From: Acidobacteriota bacterium | GTDB taxonomy: Bacteria > Acidobacteriota > Blastocatellia > Pyrinomonadales > Pyrinomonadaceae | Assembly (NCBI GenBank): GCA_023391155.1 | Contig: JAEWBM010000077.1 | Coordinates: forward strand, 1-26,443 | Reading direction: 5' to 3' | DNA: 26,443 nucleotides | Shown: in pieces, positions 7,286 to 14,431 of the stretch | How the letters are laid out: every line of letters starts with the position of its first letter | Numbering within the stretch: position 1 is the stretch's first letter | The notes under the pieces: model-generated | The model's database searches: none | What the model was told of the DNA's origin: nothing | What the model saw: the letters and a program-made list of their open reading frames with translations, nothing else | Position numbers and translations under genes: made by a program

Positions 7286-9103
7286 ATGGACAATTCTCTG
7301 CTCATCACGCTCGCGATACTCGCGGTCGCGCTCGTCGCGTTTCTGTCTGAGAAGATCCCGCCGGACCTGGTCGCCCTGTTAGTTGCGGTCGCTCTTGGCC
7401 TGACAGGCGTGCTCTCACCGGAGGAGGCGTTTTCGGGCTTTAGCCGGGCAGCCGTCATCATTCTTATAGCGATCTATATCCTGGCGGAGGCCTTAAAACG
7501 TACAGGCGTCACCGAACGTGTCGGCGGATTTCTCGTCAGAGCGGGCGGCGACGACGAGGGCCGGTTAACGGTCGTCATAATGGCGGTGGGCGCATTTCTA
7601 ACGCTTTTTATGAACAATATCGCCGCGGCGGCGGTATTGATGCCCGCTATTTCCGGCGCGTCGCGACGGGCCGGCATCAGCAATTCGCGCCTATTGATGC
7701 CGCTGGCATTTGCGACCATCGTCGGCGGTGCGGCAACGCTATTTACAACCTCGAACATCTTGCTCAATTCCATTCTGATCGACAGCGGCTCGCCCGGTTT
7801 TTCGATAATGGATTTTGTCTGGGTCGGCATTCCCGTGGTCTCAGCCGCCATTATCTATATGGCACTCGTCGGACGAAAACTGCTTGAAGGCGAATCGATG
7901 CTCGAGCGCACGCAGACGCCGAACCGAGGCGATCACAGCGACCTGGTCGCGGCATATGGCCTGAACCGGAACCTGTTCCGGGCGCGGGTCCCCGAGAATT
8001 CTTTCCTGATCGACCGGCCGCTGGTGGACAGCACGCTAAGGGAAAACTTTGGTGTGAGCGTGGTTGCGATAGAACGCGAGGGACGCCGCTTGGTCGCATT
8101 GACGCCGAATACCGAGATACGGCGTGGCGACATTCTCATTTTCGAGGGCGATGAACAGGAATTTAAGAAGCGCGACGTCGAGCCGCTGATGGTACATCTT
8201 TCGGCGGACGACTGGCAGGAACGGCACCTGGCATCGATGCAGGTCGAGATAGTGGAGGCGATGCTTGCGCCGCGTTCTCGGCTTATCGGCGAGAGCCTGA
8301 AGAGCGTCGATTTCCGTGAAAAGTTTGGGCTGAACGTGCTCGCCATCTGGCGGCGCGATCAGGAGATAACCGTGAACCTGGCGGATGAAACGCTGCAGTT
8401 CGGCGACGCCCTGCTATTGCAGGGAACGCATGACAGGCTGCGGATCGCGGCGAAAGATCCGGACCTGATAATGCTGATGCCGAAGGAGACGGACGATTAC
8501 ACGCCGGTGACAGCCCCGACAAAAGGGCGGGTTGCAGTTCTGTTGTTCGTTCTAACGCTCGTGCTGGCGGTCGCTTTCCCCTCTGTGATCGGGCCTGTAA
8601 TGCTGGGCGGTGCGCTGGCGATGATGCTGCTCGGCGTTCTGACGACCGAACAGGCGTACGCCTCGATCGGGTGGCGGAGCGTTTTTATCATTGCCGGGAT
8701 GCTGCCGATGGGGATCGCGCTTGTGAAGACAAATGCGGCGGGCATTGTGGGAGAATATGCGGCGTCGATCTTTGGAAGTTACGGACCGGTTGCGATGGCG
8801 GCCGCGCTTGTCGTAATAACCATGGTGTTCGTGCAGCTGCTGAACACGGCCGTGGTGGCCGCGATCATGGGCCCGATCGCGATCAATATCGCGGCGGCCT
8901 CGGGCTTTGATGCGCGTGGGTTGGTGATGAGCGTCGCCGTTGCAACATCGCTTGCCTTTGTAACGCCGCTGGGCCACCCGGTAAACGTACTGGTGATGGG
9001 CCCGGCGGGCTACAGCTTTCGGGATTTCGTCAAGGTCGGCTTGCCGCTCGCGGTCCTGTTATTTTTTGTGGCGATGACGTTCTTGATGCTGTTTTGGCTG
9101 TAA
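7286..9103 (+). CDS. SLC13/DASS-type permease with two RCK/TrkA-C domains
   Basis: A 605-residue inner-membrane transporter. The N-terminal membrane half (about 1-205) includes the re-entrant motif MNNIAAAAVLMP (109-120). Two cytoplasmic TrkA-C (RCK_C) regulatory domains follow, about 225-295 and 318-385, each ending with a GDxLLxxG-type strand. A second membrane half (about 405-605) contains the symmetry-related QLLNTAVVAAIMGP motif (517-530). This architecture is typical of bacterial SLC13/CitT-like sodium:anion symporters; the substrate (sulfate, dicarboxylate or other) cannot be read from sequence. The ATG at 7286 has no evident Shine-Dalgarno sequence. The last 21 residues are echoed by a second, out-of-gene copy at 9144-9209. 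It looks monocistronic. Confidence 0.88.
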   Translation: MDNSLLITLAILAVALVAFLSEKIPPDLVALLVAVALGLTGVLSPEEAFSGFSRAAVIILIAIYILAEALKRTGVTERVGGFLVRAGGDDEGRLTVVIMAVGAFLTLFMNNIAAAAVLMPAISGASRRAGISNSRLLMPLAFATIVGGAATLFTTSNILLNSILIDSGSPGFSIMDFVWVGIPVVSAAIIYMALVGRKLLEGESMLERTQTPNRGDHSDLVAAYGLNRNLFRARVPENSFLIDRPLVDSTLRENFGVSVVAIEREGRRLVALTPNTEIRRGDILIFEGDEQEFKKRDVEPLMVHLSADDWQERHLASMQVEIVEAMLAPRSRLIGESLKSVDFREKFGLNVLAIWRRDQEITVNLADETLQFGDALLLQGTHDRLRIAAKDPDLIMLMPKETDDYTPVTAPTKGRVAVLLFVLTLVLAVAFPSVIGPVMLGGALAMMLLGVLTTEQAYASIGWRSVFIIAGMLPMGIALVKTNAAGIVGEYAASIFGSYGPVAMAAALVVITMVFVQLLNTAVVAAIMGPIAINIAAASGFDARGLVMSVAVATSLAFVTPLGHPVNVLVMGPAGYSFRDFVKVGLPLAVLLFFVAMTFLMLFWL

Positions 9104-9143
9104 CTTCTGCGATTTTGCGATATTGCGAGATTGCGCGCGGCCG

Positions 9144-9209
9144 ATGCCGCTGACGGTGCTGCTATTCGTCGTGATAATGGTGGTCCTGCCCGTAGTTTGG
9201 CCGCTTTAG
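9144..9209 (+). pseudogene. Remnant of a second SLC13 permease C-terminus
   Basis: A 21-codon open stretch with its own stop, encoding MPLTVLLFVVIMVVLPVVWPL. It aligns with the C-terminus of the preceding permease (LPLAVLLFFVAMTFLMLFWL), matching the PLxVLLF core and the terminal Trp, and the DNA is also alignable. It lies 40 bases after the permease stop, behind a short GCGAT/TTGCGA-rich low-complexity stretch (about 9108-9138). No start signal is seen, so it is most likely the tail of a deleted paralogue or a displaced original C-terminus, not a gene. Confidence 0.6.
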
Positions 9210-9212
9210 AGG

Positions 9213-9455
9213 CTAAGGCGAGTGAATACCCCGAGCTCGCTTGCGGATATCTTCGAAGTACTCCTCGTCGAGGGGTTGGGGATTCAGAGGCGAGGCTAAC
9301 CCGTCCAATAGCTTCTGACGCAGCAGCACCCGGTCACGCTCCTTGAGAAGCAATTCTGTTACATATTCACTACTGCTTCCGTAATCACCCTCAGAAACCT
9401 GTGAGTCTACGAACACTTTGAGTGTTTCGGGTAAAGAAATATTCATCGTGCTCAT
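9213..9455 (-). CDS. ParD-family (ribbon-helix-helix) antitoxin, orphan
   Basis: An 80-residue protein starting MSTMNISLPETLKVFVDSQV, followed by a GDYGSSSEYVTELL segment and a charged C-terminus. This is the ParD/CC2985 ribbon-helix-helix pattern: an N-terminal beta strand for DNA binding, then two helices, then a toxin-binding tail. Family members neutralise a ParE toxin encoded immediately downstream. Here the downstream DNA holds only the SLC13 tail remnant, whose stop lies three bases away on the opposite strand, so no parE is present. The start is either Met at 9455 or Met at 9446; neither has a clear ribosome-binding site. It could be a solitary antitoxin or the relic of a broken toxin-antitoxin pair. 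Confidence 0.8.
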   Translation of the reverse strand: MSTMNISLPETLKVFVDSQVSEGDYGSSSEYVTELLLKERDRVLLRQKLLDGLASPLNPQPLDEEYFEDIRKRARGIHSP

Positions 9456-9521
9456 AGCTATTGTGCAGACGCACGGTGCCTCGTCGAATCAGACACCGGG
9501 GAACGCAGAAGGGTTAGAAAT

Positions 9522-10397
9522 TTAGTTTGAGACTCGGTTAGTAAAACTCATGCCGGGTGTTGGGATAAAATCGGGTGGATCCGCATCCATTTGATTGCCG
9601 TCATCATCGAAATCATAGGATAATCCGACACTCACGATCTTCGCGACGGCAGTTTTTTCATTTACTCGTATCACGGAAATTTTCACGCCCGTGTTCTTCA
9701 CACCGGTAAGCCAGAAACTCATCCCAACAATGACACCCTTGTTTTTTCCTACATCAATGGTTACATCGCCAAACCTATTCTCAGAGCTCTCGCCAACCGC
9801 CACCACTTTTGCCTTTATAGGTTTTCGATCGAGAATGTGTCTAAATCGGTTCGGAATTTCGGGCTGTCCTTTCGGTTCATCATTATTCCCATCAACCCTT
9901 AAATAAAAACTTTCGTAATCCTCCCATGAACTGGAATTTACCGCGTGGGCGAAAAGCTCCAGCTCATCTGTGGGAATCAACCACCGCTGATGCCCCCATT
10001 TCACGGGTGTATACTCTCGTTTTAGGGAGAGAGAATGCTCGCCGGTATAATTCTGCTCAGAATCGAGAACAAGTACGCCGTTGACAAATTTGGCGGATCC
10101 GAAGTTCACCCAGGCACGTGGTCCATTGCTGCATGTATCCCGATATGCGGCAAAGCCATCGTTCGATGTCCAGAACAGAGACTCCGACCATGTCTCCCCC
10201 ACATATCGGGTGTACAAGCCTTCCCATTCGTCGGAATCAGAACCGCGAATTTCGGACGAAATTCGCATGAGTTTTTCTTGAAATGGCCTTTTGACCTCGT
10301 CCGGCAGTATTTCTACGTAGCCCTGTGCATTAAGCTGAGTCGACCTCAGCACACACAACAAAAGGCTTAGGGCCGGGGTCAAAAACTTCGTGCGCAT
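9522..10397 (-). CDS. Secreted protein of unknown function with C-terminal beta domain
   Basis: A 291-residue protein with a Sec signal peptide (about residues 1-24, ending in QLNA before QGYVEI). The middle region (about 35-190) is Trp/Tyr-rich and unrecognised. The C-terminal part (about 195-285) contains VTIDVGKNKGVIVGMSFWLTG and AVAKIVSVG, resembling the small beta domain seen in MreC or FlgT C-termini, where a glycine-rich turn follows 'G-x-x-x-G-M'. That similarity is only suggestive. Base composition appears less GC-rich than in the flanking genes, which may indicate acquired DNA. It starts three bases after the stop of a HicB-like gene on the same strand, so the two are probably co-transcribed, an odd pairing for an antitoxin-like gene. 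Confidence 0.7.
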   Translation of the reverse strand: MRTKFLTPALSLLLCVLRSTQLNAQGYVEILPDEVKRPFQEKLMRISSEIRGSDSDEWEGLYTRYVGETWSESLFWTSNDGFAAYRDTCSNGPRAWVNFGSAKFVNGVLVLDSEQNYTGEHSLSLKREYTPVKWGHQRWLIPTDELELFAHAVNSSSWEDYESFYLRVDGNNDEPKGQPEIPNRFRHILDRKPIKAKVVAVGESSENRFGDVTIDVGKNKGVIVGMSFWLTGVKNTGVKISVIRVNEKTAVAKIVSVGLSYDFDDDGNQMDADPPDFIPTPGMSFTNRVSN

Positions 10398-10400
10398 GAT

Positions 10401-10616
10401 CTAATCATAGCGAAATTTGCCGAACTGCGACACTCTTAATTTTTGCCGCTTCACCTTCGGCTTTTGTTCCGCCTCAAAATGGCAATCAACTGCGTCACGG
10501 ATGTTCGCTCGCAATTCGTCAAGGGTCTCGCCTTGCGTAAAAATGGCCTCGCCCAGCGCCCGTGCGTTGTAGCCGCCCTCAAGATCTTCTTCGACCAAAA
10601 AAATGATCTCGTTCAT
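10401..10616 (-). CDS. HicB-like small protein, no HicA partner
   Basis: A 71-residue protein that begins MNEIIFLVEEDLEGGYNARAL and continues EAIFTQGETLDELRANIRDAV and CHFEAEQKPK. This is the compact HicB-like fold (PF15919-type: a partial RNase H-like beta sheet) usually paired with a HicA mRNA-interferase toxin. No HicA-like gene is present in the window; a secreted protein follows after three bases. The Met at 10616 is preceded at 10631-10626 (minus strand) by TATAGT, a possible -10 box. HicB_lk proteins are sometimes encoded alone or with small partners in the other order; the upstream gene (10680-11135) does not resemble HicA. Confidence 0.75.
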   Translation of the reverse strand: MNEIIFLVEEDLEGGYNARALGEAIFTQGETLDELRANIRDAVDCHFEAEQKPKVKRQKLRVSQFGKFRYD

Positions 10617-10637
10617 AGGTTCCCGACTATAACTACA

Positions 10638-10662
10638 CCTCGAAACCGAAATGATTTCGAGG
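10638..10662. promoter_or_regulatory. Perfect 8-bp inverted repeat upstream of the HicB-like gene
   Basis: CCTCGAAA (10638-10645) and TTTCGAGG (10655-10662) are perfect complements around a nine-base loop. No T-tract follows on either strand, so it is not a classic terminator. It sits 22 bases upstream of the HicB-like start, just upstream of a possible TATAGT -10 box, and could be an operator. Inference only. Confidence 0.4.
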
Positions 10663-10679
10663 GGAATGTGTCCATGGGG

Positions 10680-11135
10680 CTATTCGTGCTGGCCGTTTGA
10701 GCCGTCGTAGGCGCTGAGAGCGCTCCCCAGAATCTCCGCGTACTCCAGTGCGTCAAATATGTAAGGACCCAGGCCTTGGTAATCGTCTAGGTTCACCTCA
10801 TCCTCGTAGGTGTTCTCGTACCCGAAATCGCGCCAGACGATCCGGTCTTGGACTCGCTCGATCACAGCGGAAACAGCTCCGCAATCAAGTCCCCCGCATA
10901 CCTGGCAGATGTAAACGCTCGTGCGGTTATCGGGAAAATCCGGCTCGGCCTCGCATAAGAATCGGGCTACAGCACTTCGGTTTTCTTCGACGGGACCCCA
11001 TCCGAGCGGCGAGATCAGGCCACCAAACTTCTCATACAACGACTGCCCGTTGATCACAAAATCTAGAAAGCGCTGCGCCGTCTGTTCACCATCTACCACA
11101 CAGTTCTGCCATCTGATTTTGAGTGTGGAGTTCAT
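10680..11135 (-). CDS. Hypothetical protein with CxxCGGLDCG motif
   Basis: A 151-residue soluble protein without a signal peptide. The N-terminal half is a beta-rich region ending near residue 65. The centre holds ICQVCGGLDCGAVS with Cys77, Cys80 and Cys85, followed by IVWRDFGYEN (99-108) and an acidic C-terminus with GPYIFDALEYAEIL. I associate the combination of a CGxxxCG turn with a VWRDFGYxN stretch with an uncharacterised family seen in actinobacterial and acidobacterial genomes, sometimes mislabelled oxidoreductase; the Cys residues could bind zinc. It overlaps the MenC-like gene by four bases (ATGA), so it is likely translationally coupled to it. A role near that enzyme is not otherwise supported. 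Confidence 0.75.
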   Translation of the reverse strand: MNSTLKIRWQNCVVDGEQTAQRFLDFVINGQSLYEKFGGLISPLGWGPVEENRSAVARFLCEAEPDFPDNRTSVYICQVCGGLDCGAVSAVIERVQDRIVWRDFGYENTYEDEVNLDDYQGLGPYIFDALEYAEILGSALSAYDGSNGQHE

Positions 11136-12244
11136 TCTCTAACTGTTGTACTACGCGCCGTCGCGTTTTCGATCCTATCCCGCTTCACCTCAAACCCTAT
11201 CCCCGCCCCCTCCGGAGCCGTTATCGTCCCCTCCGCCGACACCTCGACCGCAGGTTCAATCACGTCCTCGTGCCAGTAGCGTTTGGAGGCGGAAACGTCG
11301 CCGGGCATGGTATAGCCGGCGAGGGTTGAGATCGCGATATTGTGTGCGCGGCCGATGCCGCTTTCGAGCATGCCGCCGCACCATACGGGGATGCCGTTCT
11401 CGCGGCATACTTTTTCGACTAGTTTCGATTGCGAATGTCCGCCGACCCGACCGTTCTTTAGATTGATGATCTTGCCGGAGCCGAGTTCTATCGCCTTTCG
11501 GGCGTCTTCGGGCGACTTGATGGGCTCGTCCAAACAGATCGGCGTCTTGATCTCACGCTGCAGCTTTGCATGATCAATGATGTCGTCGTAGGGCAGCGGC
11601 TGTTCGAGCATCATCAGATCAAATTCATCCAGGCTGCGAAGCAGATCGATGTCATCAAGCGTATAAGCCGAGTTCGCATCGCCCATCAAAAGGATGTCAC
11701 CGAACTCTGCCCGCACAGCCTTTATCACGTCATAATCCCATGACGGCGAGATCTTTATCTTGATGCGTTTGTAACCCGCCTCAAGCTCGACGCGGATCTT
11801 CTCCAAAAGCTGCTCGACCGAATCTTGTATCCCGATGGAAACGCCGCACTCGATCACCTGATTCACTCCGCCCAAGTGCCGCCACAGGGGGACGCCGAGC
11901 TTCTTCGCCTCCAGGTCCCAGCAGGCGGTCTCGATGCCCGACTTCGCCATCCGGTGCCCGCGAGCCCATTTCATCAGGCCCCAAATATCCGCGGCGGAAT
12001 CAACCTCTTTGCCGACGACCATCGGTGCGAGGATCTTTTCCGCCGTGACCCACGCCGAATCGGTCCACTCGTCCGAATAACCCGGCCCCTCGCCGCAGGT
12101 GATCTCGCCCCAGCCCTCGGCACCGTCCGCGTCCTCAACGCGCACCAATATGATCCGGCGTTCATACGTCCGCCCAAAACTGGTCTCAAAAAAATGAACG
12201 AGCGGGAGATTTATCTCGATAAGTTCGATCTGTTTGATCAGCAT
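11132..12244 (-). CDS. menC: o-Succinylbenzoate synthase / N-succinylamino acid racemase family
   Basis: A 370-residue enolase-superfamily enzyme. The capping domain is residues 1-125 and the TIM barrel about 130-345. Catalytic Lys164 is in the RIKIKIS strand; metal ligands are D189 (GDANSAY), E214 (MLEQPL) and D239 (CLDEP); the second Lys is K263 in NLKNGRVGG. These positions nearly coincide with those of Amycolatopsis OSBS/NSAR, so the MenC type-2 group is likely. The reaction is dehydration of SHCHC to o-succinylbenzoate in menaquinone synthesis. NSAR or dipeptide-epimerase activity is possible, because no other men gene is nearby. It lies 15 bases after a VWFA-related gene and overlaps the next gene by four bases. 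The symbol reflects the family, not proven function. Confidence 0.82.
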   Translation of the reverse strand: MLIKQIELIEINLPLVHFFETSFGRTYERRIILVRVEDADGAEGWGEITCGEGPGYSDEWTDSAWVTAEKILAPMVVGKEVDSAADIWGLMKWARGHRMAKSGIETACWDLEAKKLGVPLWRHLGGVNQVIECGVSIGIQDSVEQLLEKIRVELEAGYKRIKIKISPSWDYDVIKAVRAEFGDILLMGDANSAYTLDDIDLLRSLDEFDLMMLEQPLPYDDIIDHAKLQREIKTPICLDEPIKSPEDARKAIELGSGKIINLKNGRVGGHSQSKLVEKVCRENGIPVWCGGMLESGIGRAHNIAISTLAGYTMPGDVSASKRYWHEDVIEPAVEVSAEGTITAPEGAGIGFEVKRDRIENATARSTTVRE

Positions 12245-12259
12245 AAAGCGATAATGGTA

Positions 12260-14431
12260 TCACTCCACGATATCAAACTGCACGAACTGTGAGGCCGAAC
12301 GTTTTCCGCCCCCCTCGTTACTTTGGACAATGATCTGCAGCACATATTCCCCGGGCGGCATATCCTTGCCGAGAATAATTCCGCCGGCCGCCTCGGCCTC
12401 TCCTGCGGAACCCACTTCGACGGCAAAGGGCTCGCCTTCGAAATGCAATTCGCCTTCTCGAAAGATGCGCATTCGTGCCGAGAGCCCGCCCCGGGTATTC
12501 TTTGCACGATCAGCACCGTAAACCGCAGCGCCGTAACGCAGGACCGTTCCGGTACGAAAACGGCGGAGTGCGGTGTCGCGTTCAACGTCCTCGGTCAACT
12601 GGGCGGCCGTTATCTTTCCGGCGACGAGAGCGTCCCACTCGGTCCGCGGCGTCCCGCGAAGAACGATGCCTGAAAGGGAAAGACGCTTGTTGCCCAGGTT
12701 CGGCACCTCAATAAATTCGCTGGCGCTGCCCACCTTGTCAGTTCCCGTGTCTCGGATCGCGACCCTGTACTGGTACCCGCCGTGTTTCTTAACCGGAAAA
12801 TCGAATTGATAAACGATCCCGCTCGCGAGGCTCTTTCGATAGATCGCCTCGGGCAGCGTCACCGTAAATGCTCGCATAAACTGCTCGGAAGGCATTCCAT
12901 TGTCGCCAAAGCTCATCGCGACCAATTCGAAGTTTGCCTTGTAATTGCCGTCGCCGGTGCTTGCGAATTTGAGATCCTCTGCATTGATATGAAGAAACGA
13001 TCGAACAATGGCATTCTTCGCATCTGCGGCTGCGAACACCGTATGCAGACGAAGGTCAACCTCGCTGGCACCGAACGGTGAGGTCAACGCCCGCGCCAGC
13101 TTTTCCGTTCCGGGCCTCTCGCGGGCCGCCATCGCCTCGTCCGTGACACCGATAAACCCGCTGCGATATCGAACACGGGTTCCCTCTCGCTTCACGACCA
13201 CGTCGATGCGATTGAACCGCAGCTTATTGGGGTCAAAGGCCTCGTCCTCGGGCGAATATCCGACCAAATAATAGCTCTGGTCAGCCAAAACCTTTTCAAG
13301 CCCCCAAGACAGGTCGTTAGAGTTTATAATCGCGAACCCGCCGGTCTGCTGGGCGAGGTAGCGAAGCCCGTCCTGAGTGTCGCGCAGGTCGTTCTCCCGC
13401 TCGTTCAGCCTGCCGGCGATCATCGATGTCGTCATACCCGTGAAATCGTCCGCCGCTGTGGGACCGACATATTCTAACCCGCGTGCGTCGAGCGTATAAA
13501 TGACGACCGAAGCTCGGTTGGCCGCATCCGCGAGCTGATGAAAGGCAGAGCGGACAACCGATATCTGCGGCATCCCGCGAGCGTCGCGGGTAATGATGCG
13601 GAATCCATCAGACAGCATTACCACCGACTTTCGGCCGGGCAGCTCAGCCATTCCGCGGATCACGTAATTGAGTGCACCAAGCGTCCCGGCCGCAAAGGCG
13701 TCAGCTCGGAATTGGTTTATCGCCGCCTCTGATTCGCGCTCGCGTTTGATCTCTTCCGAAAAATCTTTGGCTCCCGCCCCTTCGCCGCTGAGCTGTTCGC
13801 GCAAGGAAGGGGCGATCGGCTCAAAGACCGCCACTTTCGACTGCCCGCGCATATCGAACTTGATCTTATCGACAGCTGCCAAGAGCTGCCGGCGATCGGA
13901 GGTGAATTGCTGAAGCGCGCCTATGCCGCCGGCCGTTCGGATGATCGCAACCAGGTCGCCGTCGCGGACCTGCTCTTCGATATATTTCTTAAGGGCCTTT
14001 CGCACCCAGAATGTGCTGGCGAAAGAAAGTGTCAGATCGTCCACTACCAAGGCGATCGTGCGCCGTATCTGTTCAGGATTTGGCCTACTCGCCGGGAGCG
14101 GAACCGCCTCCCGTCGGCCGACCTCGCGTCCCTCGCCGAGCTGGGGCCGCTCACCGGGAATAAAGGTCATAAACGAGATGTCTTGCCGCCTGCCGTTCTC
14201 GTATATCTCGACCTCGTCGGGCCGTATGTCCCGGATGGGGTTTCCCTTTTTATCGGTGATCGTGACATCCAGCTGGATGAGGTTGGTCGAGATCTTTACG
14301 ACCTCGCCGTCATCGGGAGGGGGCGAGCCCGAGGGAACTTGACCCTCCGTAGGCGCAACCATCAGCAGCAGGCCCAGAATTGTCGCTGCAACCGATAGGC
14401 ATGCCGCAAGTATTTGCGTTCTATTTATCAT
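12260..14431 (-). CDS. VWFA-related secreted protein, second of tandem pair
   Basis: A 723-residue exported protein with an N-terminal signal segment (about 1-30). Residues about 45-88 form a short beta domain with DVTITDKKGNPIRDI and EVEIYENGRRQDIS. A von Willebrand A-like domain follows (about 122-420) with a MIDAS-like D132-x-T134-x-S136 in VVDDLTLSF, then a beta-rich C-terminal region (about 440-720). This is the 'VWFA-related Acidobacterial domain' architecture (TIGR03436), common in Acidobacteriota and of unknown function; VWA domains generally mediate metal-dependent protein binding. Its start overlaps the preceding paralogue's stop by four bases, so the pair is co-transcribed. Its N-terminal coding DNA is 97% identical to the paralogue over 149 bases, although the rest is much more diverged. 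Confidence 0.85.
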   Translation of the reverse strand: MINRTQILAACLSVAATILGLLLMVAPTEGQVPSGSPPPDDGEVVKISTNLIQLDVTITDKKGNPIRDIRPDEVEIYENGRRQDISFMTFIPGERPQLGEGREVGRREAVPLPASRPNPEQIRRTIALVVDDLTLSFASTFWVRKALKKYIEEQVRDGDLVAIIRTAGGIGALQQFTSDRRQLLAAVDKIKFDMRGQSKVAVFEPIAPSLREQLSGEGAGAKDFSEEIKRERESEAAINQFRADAFAAGTLGALNYVIRGMAELPGRKSVVMLSDGFRIITRDARGMPQISVVRSAFHQLADAANRASVVIYTLDARGLEYVGPTAADDFTGMTTSMIAGRLNERENDLRDTQDGLRYLAQQTGGFAIINSNDLSWGLEKVLADQSYYLVGYSPEDEAFDPNKLRFNRIDVVVKREGTRVRYRSGFIGVTDEAMAARERPGTEKLARALTSPFGASEVDLRLHTVFAAADAKNAIVRSFLHINAEDLKFASTGDGNYKANFELVAMSFGDNGMPSEQFMRAFTVTLPEAIYRKSLASGIVYQFDFPVKKHGGYQYRVAIRDTGTDKVGSASEFIEVPNLGNKRLSLSGIVLRGTPRTEWDALVAGKITAAQLTEDVERDTALRRFRTGTVLRYGAAVYGADRAKNTRGGLSARMRIFREGELHFEGEPFAVEVGSAGEAEAAGGIILGKDMPPGEYVLQIIVQSNEGGGKRSASQFVQFDIVE
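14175..14323. repeat. 149-bp near-identical segment shared with 16238-16386 (copy A)
   Basis: Lies inside the second VWFA-related gene and encodes roughly residues 37-86. It differs from the copy at 16238-16386 at four positions only (145 of 149 identical), while the sequence on either side diverges abruptly. Confidence 0.9.
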
